Assembly: GCF_000013085.1 (NCBI RefSeq)
Contig: NC_007643.1
Location: forward strand, 2,799,501 to 2,863,500
DNA: 64,000 nt
Direction: 5' to 3'
Origin: Rhodospirillum rubrum ATCC 11170
GTDB lineage: Bacteria > Pseudomonadota > Alphaproteobacteria > Rhodospirillales > Rhodospirillaceae
The notes under the pieces: model-generated
Seen by the model: the letters and a program-made list of their open reading frames with translations, nothing else
The model's database searches: none
Told to the model about the DNA's origin: nothing
Shown here: positions 1 through 9,363 of the stretch, in pieces
Layout of the letters: the number at the start of each line of letters is the position of its first letter
How positions within the stretch are numbered: the first letter of the stretch is position 1
Made by a program: the position numbers and the translations under genes

Positions 1-1
1 G

Positions 2-415
2 GTGATCAATGTCGAATGGATCCAGAAGCTCCATCGCGATCGCGCCGCCCGCGGCTATAGCACCGAGGCGGTGACCGACACCATTTTGCGGCGCATGCCC
101 GATTACGTTCACTACATCTGTCCGCAGTTCACCCGCACCGATGTGAATTTCCAGCGCGTGCCCTTGGTCGACACCTCCAATCCCTTCGTCGCCCGCCATG
201 TGCCCTCGGCCGATGAAAGCTTCGTCGTCATCCGCTTCCGCGACCCCAAGGGCATCGATTTTCCCTATCTGCTCAACATGCTCAACGACAGCTTCATGTC
301 GCGCCCCAACACCATCGTCGTACCGGGCGGCAAGATGGAACTGTCGATGCAACTGATCTTCACCCCCTTCATCTGGCGGTTCATGGACAAGCGGGCCCGC
401 GCCCTCGGGCGCTGA
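2..415 (+). CDS. cbbP: Phosphoribulokinase, C-terminal part (5' end outside window)
   Basis: This is the last 137 codons of a gene that begins before the window. It resembles the C-terminus of the bacterial type phosphoribulokinase, which phosphorylates ribulose 5-phosphate to ribulose 1,5-bisphosphate in the Calvin cycle. Recognisable blocks are YICPQFTRTDVNFQRVP, VDTSNPF, ESFVVIRFRDPKGIDFPYL and NTIVVPGGKMELSMQL. A transketolase follows after 61 bases on the same strand, as expected in a cbb operon. The GTG at base 2 is unlikely to be the true start because the ATP-binding N-terminal half is missing. Confidence 0.9.
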   Translation: MINVEWIQKLHRDRAARGYSTEAVTDTILRRMPDYVHYICPQFTRTDVNFQRVPLVDTSNPFVARHVPSADESFVVIRFRDPKGIDFPYLLNMLNDSFMSRPNTIVVPGGKMELSMQLIFTPFIWRFMDKRARALGR

Positions 416-476
416 CGCCCAAGTCCTGTCAAGAAAACCGCCCAACAAAACCACAAGGATCCCGGGAGAGTTTCCG

Positions 477-2525
477 ATGACCGTCACCACCGCCGCCCCG
501 CCGCCCCGCGCCGACCACGGTGATCCCCAGATCGCCGAACGGGCGGCCACCGCCATTCGCATGCTTGCCGCCGATGCCGTGGAAAAGGCCAAATCCGGCC
601 ATCCCGGCGCGCCGCTGGGCATGGCCGATATCGCGGTGGCGCTATGGGGCGTCAACGGTGGCGGCGTGGTCCATCACAATCCGGCCAATCCCTCCTGGCC
701 CGACCGCGACCGGGTGGTGCTGTCGAACGGCCATGCCTCGATGCTGCTCTACGCCCTGCTCCATCTGACCGGCTATGACCTGAGCGCCGCCGATCTGGCC
801 GCCTTCCGCCAGTTCGGCAGCCGCACCCCGGGCCATCCCGAGGTCGACCAGACCCCGGGGGTTGAAACCACCACCGGGCCGCTCGGCCAGGGGCTGGCCA
901 ATGGCGTCGGCTTCGCCTTGGCCGAGAAGATTTTGGCCGAGACCTTCAATCGTCCCGACCATGCCATCGTCGACCATCACACCTGGGTGCTGCTTGGCGA
1001 TGGCTGCCTGATGGAAGGGATCAGCCACGAGGTCGCGTCCCTGGCCGGTCGCCTGGGCCTGGGCAAGCTGATCTGCCTTTATGACGACAACGGCATCTCG
1101 ATCGATGGCGCGGTCGAGGGCTGGTTCAGCGACGATACTCCGGCGCGCTTCCGCGCCTATGGCTGGCAGGTGATCGAAGGCGTCGACGGCCACGAGATCT
1201 CGGCCGTGTCCCTCGCCCTGACCGAGGCCAAGGCCGACGCCCTGCGCCCCACCCTGATCTGCTGCCGCACGGTGATCGGCCAGGGCGCGCCGACCAAGGC
1301 CGGCGGCCACGATGTCCACGGCGCGCCGCTGGGCGCGGCCGAAATCGCCGCCATGCGCGAAAGCCTGAACTGGCCCTATGCGCCCTTCGAGGTGCCCGAG
1401 GATATCCGCGCCGCCTGTGACGCCCGCCCGGCCGGCGCGGCGCTGGAAGCGGCATGGCGCGCACGCTTCGCGGCTTACCAAAGCGCCTATCCCGAGCTTG
1501 CCGCCGAGTTCGAGCGGCGGCTGGCGAGCACCTTCCCCGCCGATTTCGCCCAGACCGAAGAGGCGCTGTTTGCCGATCTGATCGCCGCGGGAACCGTCGC
1601 CAGCCGCAAGGCCAGCCAGCTCGCCATCCGCCGGCTGGCCCCGGCCCTGCCCGAGCTGCTGGGCGCCTCGGCCGATCTCACCGGGTCGAACCTCACCGAC
1701 TGGCCGGGGGCGGCGCGCATCAACGACGGTCCGGCCGGGCGCTATCTGTCGGCGGGCGTGCGCGAGTTCGGCATGGCCGCCGTTCTCAACGGCATGGCCT
1801 TGCATGGCGGCTTCATTCCCTTTGGCGGCACCTTCCTGGTGTTTTCCGATTATTCGCGCAACGCCATTCGTCTGGCCGCCCTGATGCGCCGGAGGGTCAT
1901 CCATATTCTCACCCATGATTCCATCGGCCTGGGCGAGGATGGGCCGACCCATCAGCCGGTCGAACACGCCGCCTCGCTGCGCCTGATCCCCAATCTGGCC
2001 GTCTGGCGCCCCGGCGACGCCTTTGAAACCGCTGTCGCCTGGAGCGCCGCGCTTCGCCGCGCCGATGGCCCCTCGGCCCTGTTGCTCTCGCGCCAGAACC
2101 TGCCGGCCCAAAGCTTTGACGGCGACCGCCGGGCGGCGGCGTCGCGCGGCGGCTATACGCTGTCGGCCCGTCCCCAGCCGCGCGCCATCATCCTGGCCAG
2201 CGGCTCCGAGCTGGGCCTCGCCACCGCCGCCCAGGCGCTGCTCGATGGCGAAGGGATCGCGGTGAACGTGGTGTCGGTTCCCTGTCTCGAGCTGTTTTTG
2301 TCCCAGCCCAAGGACTGGATCGACGCGGTTCTGCCGCCCGACCTGCCCCGTCTGGCCGTCGAAGCCGCCCATCCCGATCCCTGGTGGAAGGTGGTCGGCC
2401 TTGAAGGCGCGGTCATCGGCATGGACCGCTTCGGCGAATCCGCCCCGGCGCCCGAGTTGTTCGCCCATTTCGGCTTCACCCCGGCGGCGGTCGCCGCCCG
2501 GCTGCGCGACTTGCTCGCGAAATAG
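477..2525 (+). CDS. cbbT: Transketolase (Calvin cycle type)
   Basis: A thiamine-diphosphate enzyme of 682 residues that moves two-carbon ketol units between sugar phosphates in the Calvin and pentose phosphate pathways. The N-terminal domain shows KSGHPGAPLGMADIA, the GPLGQGLANGVGFA block and the TPP/magnesium motif GDGCLMEG...DDNGISIDG near residues 165-200. The pyrimidine domain has REFGMAAVLNGMALHGG and a loop with HDSIGLGEDGPTHQPVEH. The length is typical for the family. The start ATG follows a GGGAGAG ribosome binding site. The position directly behind phosphoribulokinase suggests it is the operon's last gene, since a strong terminator follows 80 bases later. It could also serve general pentose metabolism. 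Confidence 0.95.
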   Translation: MTVTTAAPPPRADHGDPQIAERAATAIRMLAADAVEKAKSGHPGAPLGMADIAVALWGVNGGGVVHHNPANPSWPDRDRVVLSNGHASMLLYALLHLTGYDLSAADLAAFRQFGSRTPGHPEVDQTPGVETTTGPLGQGLANGVGFALAEKILAETFNRPDHAIVDHHTWVLLGDGCLMEGISHEVASLAGRLGLGKLICLYDDNGISIDGAVEGWFSDDTPARFRAYGWQVIEGVDGHEISAVSLALTEAKADALRPTLICCRTVIGQGAPTKAGGHDVHGAPLGAAEIAAMRESLNWPYAPFEVPEDIRAACDARPAGAALEAAWRARFAAYQSAYPELAAEFERRLASTFPADFAQTEEALFADLIAAGTVASRKASQLAIRRLAPALPELLGASADLTGSNLTDWPGAARINDGPAGRYLSAGVREFGMAAVLNGMALHGGFIPFGGTFLVFSDYSRNAIRLAALMRRRVIHILTHDSIGLGEDGPTHQPVEHAASLRLIPNLAVWRPGDAFETAVAWSAALRRADGPSALLLSRQNLPAQSFDGDRRAAASRGGYTLSARPQPRAIILASGSELGLATAAQALLDGEGIAVNVVSVPCLELFLSQPKDWIDAVLPPDLPRLAVEAAHPDPWWKVVGLEGAVIGMDRFGESAPAPELFAHFGFTPAAVAARLRDLLAK

Positions 2526-2604
2526 CCGCCCCTTTCGGACCCAATCACTCGCGGTGGCGCTGCGGGTCATCCCCTCGACGCGCACCAAGACCCACCGCAA
2601 CCTT

Positions 2605-2645
2605 ACCCCCCCAGGCCTCTCGCCCAGGGGGGTTCTTTTTTTTTA
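2605..2645 (+). terminator. Intrinsic terminator of the cbb operon
   Basis: A C7 tract at 2606-2612 pairs with G6 at 2627-2632, followed by a T-rich tail at 2633-2644 interrupted by one C. It ends the phosphoribulokinase-transketolase transcript. Confidence 0.85.
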
Positions 2646-2656
2646 AAAAAGGAGTC

Positions 2657-2690
2657 CCATCTAAAACGAAGCCTTCGGTTGAATAGATGG
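2657..2690. repeat. Inverted repeat upstream of the signalling gene
   Basis: Arms CCATCTA (2657-2663) and TAGATGG (2684-2690) flank a 20-base spacer that contains its own short dyad around CGAAGC/CTTCG. It lies between the cbb terminator and the next gene, so it may be a protein binding site or a leader hairpin. The function is inferred only from position. Confidence 0.4.
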
Positions 2691-2748
2691 ACAGAATAGT
2701 AACGCCCCTTCAATCGATCTCGAAGACCCGGTGCTAAGGAGAAAGCCG

Positions 2749-2832
2749 ATGGATGAGACACCGCCGAGAAACGGCATGTGGTCCACCTCCGGCCGAAGCC
2801 AGGGATCTTTCATCTGGGACGGGCTTTCATGA
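2749..2832 (+). CDS. Possible 27-residue leader peptide coupled to the kinase gene
   Basis: A short open frame starts at ATG 2749, seven bases after a strong AAGGAG site (2736-2741). Its TGA stop at 2830-2832 overlaps the ATG at 2829 of the following kinase gene in the arrangement ATGA, typical of translational coupling. The peptide is polar with two Trp and no hydrophobic segment. The kinase's own start has only a weak ribosome binding site, so translation of this leader may deliver ribosomes to it. No homologue is recognised. It could be a chance frame, but the combination of strong ribosome binding site and exact overlap argues for use. Confidence 0.5.
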   Translation: MDETPPRNGMWSTSGRSQGSFIWDGLS

Positions 2833-5800
2833 TCCCTTCGACGACAGATGACGCGAGGCCGGACCTCCCCTCGGATCAGGCGGAGCGCCATCCCGAGGGA
2901 GGGGCCGATTTCGAGGCGATTTTCAGGGCGCTTCCGGGCCCCCATCTGATTCTGGACGCGGACTTGAAGATCGCCGCCGTCAATGACGCCTACCTTCAGG
3001 CGACGCTGACCCGTCGCGGCGAGATCCTTGGCCGGGGCATATTCGAGGTCTTTCCCGACAACCCCAATGATCCGGTCAGCGAGGGCGTGCGCAATCTGCG
3101 GGCCTCGCTCCTGCGCGTCCTGTCAAGCCGGACCCAGGATGTGATGTCCATTCAGAAGTATGACGTGCGCAAGCCGGGCGGCGGGGCGGGCGACTTCGAG
3201 CTGCGCTATTGGAGTCCGATCAATACCCCCGTGCTTGGCGCCGATGGCGCGGTCGTCTACATCGTTCACTATGCCCAGGATCTAACCGAATACTATGCTT
3301 CCTCCGGGCAACAGGATTTCGCCGAGGGCGGGAAGGACGACATCGTCCGGCAGATGGAAGCGGAAATCTTTCAGCGCTCCAAAGAAGTCGCCAAATCAAA
3401 CCTGAAATTGAAGGAAGCCAATTCAGAACTGGCGATCCTTTACGAAAAAACCCGCGAACTCGATGATATCAAAACCCAGTTCTTCGCCAACGTCAGCCAC
3501 GAGCTGCGCACCCCGCTGACCTTGATCCTCGGGCCGGTCACCAGCCGTCAGGAGGACCCGACGCTCGCCCCGGCCGAAAAGCGGGTGCTTGATATGGTGG
3601 CGCGCAATGCCCGACTGCTGCTCCGCCACGTCAACGACCTGCTTGATATCGCTAAACTCGAAGCCGGGCAGATGCGGATGCAATATGTCCGCACCGATGT
3701 GACCCGGCTCTGCCGCTTCGCCCTGTCGCACTTCGACTCGTTGGCCGAGGAACGGGCCATCGCCTTCACCCTGGAGGCGCCCGCCGTCCTTTGGGCCGAG
3801 ATCGATCCGGAAAAGTTCCGGCGGGTCCTGCTCAACCTTCTGTCCAACGCCTTCAAATTCACCCCCAACCAGGGGGAGATCACCGTGTCGCTGATCGATC
3901 GCGGCGATGATGTGATCTTGCGGGTGAGCGACAACGGGCCGGGGATTCCCGAAAGCATGTGGACCGCCGTGTTCGAGCGCTTCCGCCAAGTCGATGGCGG
4001 CAGCGACCGCCGCCATGGCGGAACCGGGCTTGGTCTGGCCATCGTCAGGGAATTCGTCGATCTCCACGGCGGCGAGGTGAGCATCGGGCAGGCCTCGGAA
4101 GGCGGGGCGGCGTTCACCGTCGTCCTGCCCAAAAAGGCCCCGCCCGACGTCGCGGTCTATCCCGAAATCGGCGACACCCTGGCCGAAGGCCCGGGGTTCT
4201 ATCGTGACATCGATAAGGGGCTTGAGGGCGAGGACCGCCTGACGGACCTCGCCCCGTCTGCCGCCGCCAGCGGGCCCGCCAGCGGGCCCGCTGGCGGCGT
4301 CGGCATCAACGCCCCGCTCGTTCTTGTCGTGGAGGACAACCCCGACATGAACGCCTTTGTCAGCGAGATCGTCGCTGGACACTATCGGGTGATCTCGGCC
4401 TTCGACGGCCAGGAGGGGCTGGAGAAGGCCCACGAAACCCTGCCCGATCTGATCATCAGCGATGTCATGATGCCAAGGATGAGCGGCGAGACCATGGCCG
4501 ACACCCTGCGTCAGGATGGTCTGACCAGCGATATTCCGATCATCATGCTCACCGCCAAAGCCGATGAGGCCATGCGCGCGCGCATGCTGCGCGGCGTGGT
4601 GCAGGACTATCTGTTCAAACCGTTTTCCCGCCTGGAACTGCTGGCCCGCGCCGATGGGCTGATCGCCGACCACCGCCGCAAGCAGATGGTATTGCGCGAG
4701 AGCGAAGCCCGCTTCCGCGCCACCTTCGAACAAGCCGCCGTCGGCATCGCCCATCTCGATCCCGATGGCCATTGGCTGCGGGTGAACCACAAGCTCTGCG
4801 ATATCGTCGGCTATCCCCCCGACGAGTTGCTCACGCTCAGCTTCCAAGACATCACCCATCCCGATGACCTGCGGGCCGATCTTCGCCAGATGGAGGCCCT
4901 GCTCGCCGGCCAGATCGACACCTATACCATCGAAAAGCGCTACATCCGCAAAACGGGGGAAAGCCTGTGGATCAACCTGACCGTCTCCCTGGTGCGCGAC
5001 ATCCATAACGCCCCGGCCTATTTCATCTCGGTGGTCGAAAACATCCAAAGCCGCAAGGAGGCCGAACTTCAGTTGCTGCTGGCCTCGGCGGTGTTTTCCA
5101 ACAGCATGGAGGGGATCTTCGTCACCGACCTCAAAGGTTCGATCCTGGCGGTCAATCCGGCCTTCAGCCAGATCACCCTCTATGAAGCCGCCGAGGTTCT
5201 GGGGCGCAACGCCCGCATCTTGCAATCGGGTCGCCAAAACCGCGAGTTCTATGTCGCCTTGTGGCAAGACGTCCTGACCATCGGATCCTGGCGCGGGGAA
5301 ATCTGGAACCGCCGCCGCGATGGCGAGGTTTTCCCCGAATGGCTCAGCATCAGCTCGGTGCGCAACCATCAGGGCGAAGTCACCAATTACATCGGCATTT
5401 TCTCCGATCTGTCGCGGATCAAGCATTCCGAAGCCAAATTCCACCACCTCGCCCACCACGATCCGCTAACCGGCCTGCCTAACCGCCTGCTGTTGCGCAG
5501 CCGCCTCGATCACGCGATCGAACGGGCGCGGCGCACCGGCGGGCGGTGCGCCGTGTTGTTTCTCGACCTTGACCGCTTCAAGATGATCAACGACAGCCTG
5601 GGTCACCGGGCAGGTGATACCTTGCTGCGCACCCTGGGGGCGCGCCTGACCGCCTGCCTGGGCGATACCGGCACCCTCGCCCGCCTGGGCGGCGATGAAT
5701 TCGTCGCGGTGATTGAAGACATCGATGGCATCCCGGCCGTCGGCACGATCGCCCTCACCATGCTCGAGCGCCTGCGCGAACCCTGCCGGTTGAGCGAAGG

Positions 5801-6734
5801 CCCCGAGGTTTGCATCGGCGGCAGCGTTGGCATCAGCCTATTCCCCGAAGACGGCGACAACCCCGATACCTTGCTCCAACATGCCGATACCGCGCTGGGC
5901 CAGGTCAAAGGCGCCGGAGGGGGGGCTTATGGATTTTACACCCGGACCTTGACCGAACGGATCTCCGCCCGCCTTGGCCTGGAGGCCGGATTGCGCCACG
6001 CCTTGGAACAGGGGGATTTTCTCCTCCACTACCAACCCTTGATCGCGCTGGGGACCGGCGAGGTCGAAGGGGTGGAGGCGCTGGTCCGCTGGGCGGGCGG
6101 CGACGGCCTGCTTATTCCCCCCGACCGCTTTATTCCCCTGGCCGAAGACACCGGGTTGATCGTTCCCTTGGGCGAATGGGTGCTCGGGGAAGCCTGCCGA
6201 ACCATGCAGCGCTGGCGCAGCCAGGGCATGCCCCTGACGGTGCTGGCCGTCAATCTGTCACCCCGCCAGTTCCGCGACCACGCCATTCCCGCCCTGGTCC
6301 GCCGGGTCCTTGAACAAACCGGCTTGCCGGCCAGCGTCCTTGAGCTGGAAATCACCGAAAGCGCCATCATGGAACAAGGTGCCGCCGCCGAGGCCCAGAT
6401 GACCGGGCTTAAGCACTTGGGCGTGCGGCTGGCGATCGATGATTTCGGCACCGGCTATTCGTCGCTGGCCAACCTCCGCCGCTTCCCCATCGATAAGATC
6501 AAGATCGACCAAAGCTTCGTGCGCGATATCCCGCGCGATGCCGCCGCCGAAGAGATCACCGCGACGATCATCGCCATGGGGCGCACGCTCAAGCTCCATG
6601 TCCTGGCCGAAGGGGTGGAAACCACCGATCAGCTTGATTTCCTGTCGCGCAAGCAATGCGACAGCGCCCAGGGCTATCTGTTCAGCCGGCCGATCACCGC
6701 CGCCGCCCTGGAAAAGTGGCTCGCCCTACGCTGA
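2829..6734 (+). CDS. Hybrid sensor kinase with receiver, PAS, GGDEF and EAL domains
   Basis: A signalling protein of about 1301 residues. From the N-terminus: a PAS domain; a coiled-coil linker; HisKA with the phospho-acceptor His in NVSHELRTP near residue 223; HATPase with NAFKFTP, DNGPGIP and GTGLGLAIV; a receiver with phospho-acceptor Asp in ISDVMMP near 543 and Lys in FKPF; two further PAS domains; GGDEF near 953; and EAL near 1082 with DDFGTGYSS. Both c-di-GMP motifs look intact, but no RxxD inhibitory site is seen five residues before GGDEF. There is no transmembrane segment, so sensing is probably cytoplasmic. The start was placed at the ATG overlapping the leader stop; a GTG at 2778 is an alternative. 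It probably links a phosphorelay to c-di-GMP turnover. Confidence 0.85.
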   Translation: MIPSTTDDARPDLPSDQAERHPEGGADFEAIFRALPGPHLILDADLKIAAVNDAYLQATLTRRGEILGRGIFEVFPDNPNDPVSEGVRNLRASLLRVLSSRTQDVMSIQKYDVRKPGGGAGDFELRYWSPINTPVLGADGAVVYIVHYAQDLTEYYASSGQQDFAEGGKDDIVRQMEAEIFQRSKEVAKSNLKLKEANSELAILYEKTRELDDIKTQFFANVSHELRTPLTLILGPVTSRQEDPTLAPAEKRVLDMVARNARLLLRHVNDLLDIAKLEAGQMRMQYVRTDVTRLCRFALSHFDSLAEERAIAFTLEAPAVLWAEIDPEKFRRVLLNLLSNAFKFTPNQGEITVSLIDRGDDVILRVSDNGPGIPESMWTAVFERFRQVDGGSDRRHGGTGLGLAIVREFVDLHGGEVSIGQASEGGAAFTVVLPKKAPPDVAVYPEIGDTLAEGPGFYRDIDKGLEGEDRLTDLAPSAAASGPASGPAGGVGINAPLVLVVEDNPDMNAFVSEIVAGHYRVISAFDGQEGLEKAHETLPDLIISDVMMPRMSGETMADTLRQDGLTSDIPIIMLTAKADEAMRARMLRGVVQDYLFKPFSRLELLARADGLIADHRRKQMVLRESEARFRATFEQAAVGIAHLDPDGHWLRVNHKLCDIVGYPPDELLTLSFQDITHPDDLRADLRQMEALLAGQIDTYTIEKRYIRKTGESLWINLTVSLVRDIHNAPAYFISVVENIQSRKEAELQLLLASAVFSNSMEGIFVTDLKGSILAVNPAFSQITLYEAAEVLGRNARILQSGRQNREFYVALWQDVLTIGSWRGEIWNRRRDGEVFPEWLSISSVRNHQGEVTNYIGIFSDLSRIKHSEAKFHHLAHHDPLTGLPNRLLLRSRLDHAIERARRTGGRCAVLFLDLDRFKMINDSLGHRAGDTLLRTLGARLTACLGDTGTLARLGGDEFVAVIEDIDGIPAVGTIALTMLERLREPCRLSEGPEVCIGGSVGISLFPEDGDNPDTLLQHADTALGQVKGAGGGAYGFYTRTLTERISARLGLEAGLRHALEQGDFLLHYQPLIALGTGEVEGVEALVRWAGGDGLLIPPDRFIPLAEDTGLIVPLGEWVLGEACRTMQRWRSQGMPLTVLAVNLSPRQFRDHAIPALVRRVLEQTGLPASVLELEITESAIMEQGAAAEAQMTGLKHLGVRLAIDDFGTGYSSLANLRRFPIDKIKIDQSFVRDIPRDAAAEEITATIIAMGRTLKLHVLAEGVETTDQLDFLSRKQCDSAQGYLFSRPITAAALEKWLALR

Positions 6735-6835
6735 GCCCGGATTGCCCGGCTTGCCCGGGGGCCACGAAGGGACTAAACGGAAAAGCGCGGGGAAAACAGC
6801 CCCGTCCCGCCCCCTCTCCCCCGGAGACACCAGCC

Positions 6836-7423
6836 TTGACCACCCTGACCATCCGCCCGGCGCGGCCCGATGACGACGCCTTGGCCATTCAAGCGATCTA
6901 TGCGCCCTATGTCCTGACCAGCACGGCGACCTTTGAAAACGTCCCCCCCAGTGTCGATGACATGGCCGGCCGCCTGCGCACCCTGGTCGAGGGTGGCTAT
7001 CCGGTGCTGGTGGCCGAGGAAAGCGGCGAAGGCGCTCCGCCCAGGATCGTCGGCTATGCCTATGCCGGCCCCTATCACAAGCGCCCGGCCTATCGCGCGA
7101 CGCTGGAGAATTCGATCTATGTCGATAGCCAGTGCCGGCGGGGCGGCGTCGGCGCGGCGTTGATGACCCGGCTGCTGGCCGAGGCCGCCGAGCGCGGCTT
7201 CCGTCAGGTGATCGCCGTCATCGGCGATGCCGACAATACTGCCTCGCGCCAGTTTCACCTGCGCCAGGGCTTCCGCGAGGCCGGGATGATCGCCGCCGTC
7301 GGCTGGAAATTCGGGCGCTGGCTTGATGTGTTCTATTACCAGATCACCCTGGGCGCCGGATCCGACCAGCCGCCGGCCGACGAAGGCCCGGCCTCGCCCT
7401 CGGGTCCGCCGACCTTCCGCTGA
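6836..7423 (+). CDS. GNAT N-acetyltransferase, phosphinothricin acetyltransferase family
   Basis: A 195-residue acetyl-CoA-dependent acetyltransferase. It matches the PAT/Bar-like family: IRPARPDDDALAIQAIYAPYV at the N-terminus, then STATFENVPPS, a GYAYAGPYHKRPAYRATLENSIYV-type core, CRRGGVGAALM as the acetyl-CoA loop, and GWKFGRWLDVFYYQ near the end. TTG at 6836 is chosen as the start because GGAGA lies about nine bases upstream and it aligns with the family's N-terminus; the open frame extends further upstream into the previous gene. Family members act on phosphinothricin, methionine sulfoximine or related amino acids; the substrate here is unknown. Confidence 0.85.
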   Translation: MTTLTIRPARPDDDALAIQAIYAPYVLTSTATFENVPPSVDDMAGRLRTLVEGGYPVLVAEESGEGAPPRIVGYAYAGPYHKRPAYRATLENSIYVDSQCRRGGVGAALMTRLLAEAAERGFRQVIAVIGDADNTASRQFHLRQGFREAGMIAAVGWKFGRWLDVFYYQITLGAGSDQPPADEGPASPSGPPTFR

Positions 7424-7441
7424 GAAAGAGAAAACCCGTTT

Positions 7442-9262
7442 TCAGGAGCAGGGGGCGACGTCGTCAACCACCAGGACGACGGTCTCCCGCCCCTGGAAGC
7501 TATCGAGGCGCAGGGTTCCCGCCACATGCAGCGAGGCGCCATGGGCGGTGAGCAGGGCGTGGCCGATTTCGGAATCGGCGGCCTTGAAAGCCATCGCCTT
7601 CAACGAGCCCCCCGAGGGACCGTTGAGGAAACAGCGGACATGGCCCATGCCGACGACATCGACCTTGCCGACGCGGGCATTGGCGACGGCGAAGCGCGGT
7701 TCGGGATTGCCCGAGCCATAGGGGCCGGCCTGCGACAGGGCGCGCACCAATTGGGCATTGGCGCCGCGCACATCGAGAACCCCATCGAGATCGAGCGAGG
7801 CGACCAGGGCGAGCGCCGCCACCTGATCCTTCAGCCGCTCGCCCAGGAACTGGCGAAACTCCTCCAGGCGATCGGTGCGCAAGCTGAAACCGGCGGCCAT
7901 GGCGTGCCCGCCCCCGGCCTCAAGCACGCCGGCCTCGCGGGCGGCGATCACCACCCGGCCAAGATCGACGCCGCCGACCGAGCGGCCCGACCCCTTGGCC
8001 AGTCCGCCATCCAGGGCGACGGCGCAGGCCGGCAAGCCATAGCGTTCCTTGAGCCGGCTGGCGACGATGCCGACGACGCCGGGATGCCAATCGGTGCCGC
8101 TGGCGAAAACCAGCGGCAGATCATTGGCAGGGGCGGCTTCCACCTGTTCGATCGCCTGATGCAGGACCGCCGCCTCGATTTCCTTGCGCGCGCCATTGAA
8201 GGCGTCAAGCTGGCGGGCGAAATCCAGGCATTCCAGCGGATCCTCGCTCGACAACAGGGCCGCGCCCATGCCGGCCTGCCCCACCCGGCCGCCGGCATTG
8301 ACCCGCGGCCCCAGCATGAATCCCAGATGAAAGGCGTCGACCCGGTCGCGCACGCCCGACACCTCGGCCAGGGCGGCGATGCCGGGATTGGTGCGCTTGG
8401 CGATCACCTTCAGCCCCTGTTGGACCAGGGCGCGATTGACGCCGATCAGCGGCACCATGTCGCAAACCGTGCCAAGCGCCACCAGATCGAGCAAGGCCAT
8501 CAGATCGGGCGGCGGCCGCTGCTCGGCGGCGAACCAGCCGCTGTCGCGCAGATCGCGGTTGATCGCCACCGCCATCAGGAAGGCCACGCCAACGGCGGCG
8601 AGGTGGGTATGGGGGCTGGCCTCATCAAGGCGCTTGGGATTGACCACGGCGACGGCGGCGGGCAGTTCGGTGCGCGCCTCGTGGTGGTCGCAAACAACGA
8701 CATCAAGCCCCGCCGCCTTGGCCGCGCGCAGGGCGTCAAAGGCGCTGATGCCGCAATCGACCGTAAGAACCACCCGCGCCCCCTTGGCGGCCAAGGCCTC
8801 CAGGGCCGGAGCATTGGGGCCATAGCCCTCAAGCACCCGGTCGGGAATATGGATCAGCACCCGGGCGCCCAGGCTGCGGAAGAAGCGGTGCATCAGGGCC
8901 GTCGAGGTCGCCCCGTCGACGTCGTAATCGCCGAAGATGGCGATCGTCTCCTTGTCGCGCACCGCCTTGCTCAGGCGGGCCACCGCCTTGTCCATATCCA
9001 GCAGATGGCCGGGATCGGGCAGCAGGGCGCGCAACGTCGGCGTGAGAAAACCGTCGGCCTCCTCGACCTGGACGCCGCGACCGGTCAGAACCCGACCAAC
9101 AACCTCGGGAACCCCCAGGCGCTGGCTGATCGCCAAGGCCTGTCGCTCATCGCCCGGGCGCAAGACCCATCGCCGGCCGCCGCGCGAACGCTCGACCCCG
9201 AGAAATGCGGCATCGCGGGTCGGAAGGGCGGGCGGGGCCGCCGGAGTCAGAATATCGGTCAT
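7442..9262 (-). CDS. recJ: Single-stranded-DNA-specific exonuclease RecJ
   Basis: A 606-residue 5'-3' single-strand DNA exonuclease of the DHH superfamily used in recombination and mismatch repair. The DHH domain carries GDYDVDGATS near residue 111 and VCDHHEA about 85 residues later; a DHHA1 region with GSGRSVGGVDLG and GGGHAMAAGF follows, and the C-terminus looks like the RecJ OB domain. It is the last gene of a minus-strand series aminotransferase-hom-glpX-recJ, separated from glpX by 159 bases containing a dispersed repeat. It converges on the acetyltransferase gene with only 18 bases between stops. Confidence 0.95.
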   Translation of the reverse strand: MTDILTPAAPPALPTRDAAFLGVERSRGGRRWVLRPGDERQALAISQRLGVPEVVGRVLTGRGVQVEEADGFLTPTLRALLPDPGHLLDMDKAVARLSKAVRDKETIAIFGDYDVDGATSTALMHRFFRSLGARVLIHIPDRVLEGYGPNAPALEALAAKGARVVLTVDCGISAFDALRAAKAAGLDVVVCDHHEARTELPAAVAVVNPKRLDEASPHTHLAAVGVAFLMAVAINRDLRDSGWFAAEQRPPPDLMALLDLVALGTVCDMVPLIGVNRALVQQGLKVIAKRTNPGIAALAEVSGVRDRVDAFHLGFMLGPRVNAGGRVGQAGMGAALLSSEDPLECLDFARQLDAFNGARKEIEAAVLHQAIEQVEAAPANDLPLVFASGTDWHPGVVGIVASRLKERYGLPACAVALDGGLAKGSGRSVGGVDLGRVVIAAREAGVLEAGGGHAMAAGFSLRTDRLEEFRQFLGERLKDQVAALALVASLDLDGVLDVRGANAQLVRALSQAGPYGSGNPEPRFAVANARVGKVDVVGMGHVRCFLNGPSGGSLKAMAFKAADSEIGHALLTAHGASLHVAGTLRLDSFQGRETVVLVVDDVAPCS

Positions 9263-9363
9263 GGGCCGACACTACCCCGGCGGCGATCCCCCGGCAAGCG
9301 GACTGACCCGTCCCCGGGTGAGAACGGCGCGGGGGAAACCTAGTCCCCGCCCGCCGCCCTGAC

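Noticed and set aside
642-2600. A 652-codon open frame antisense to transketolase, and similar long antisense frames elsewhere (for example 3423-5459 and 38559-42470 on the minus strand)
   Set aside because: They run opposite to well-recognised enzymes, have low-complexity Gly/Arg/His-rich products and no ribosome binding sites; they are by-products of high-GC codon usage.
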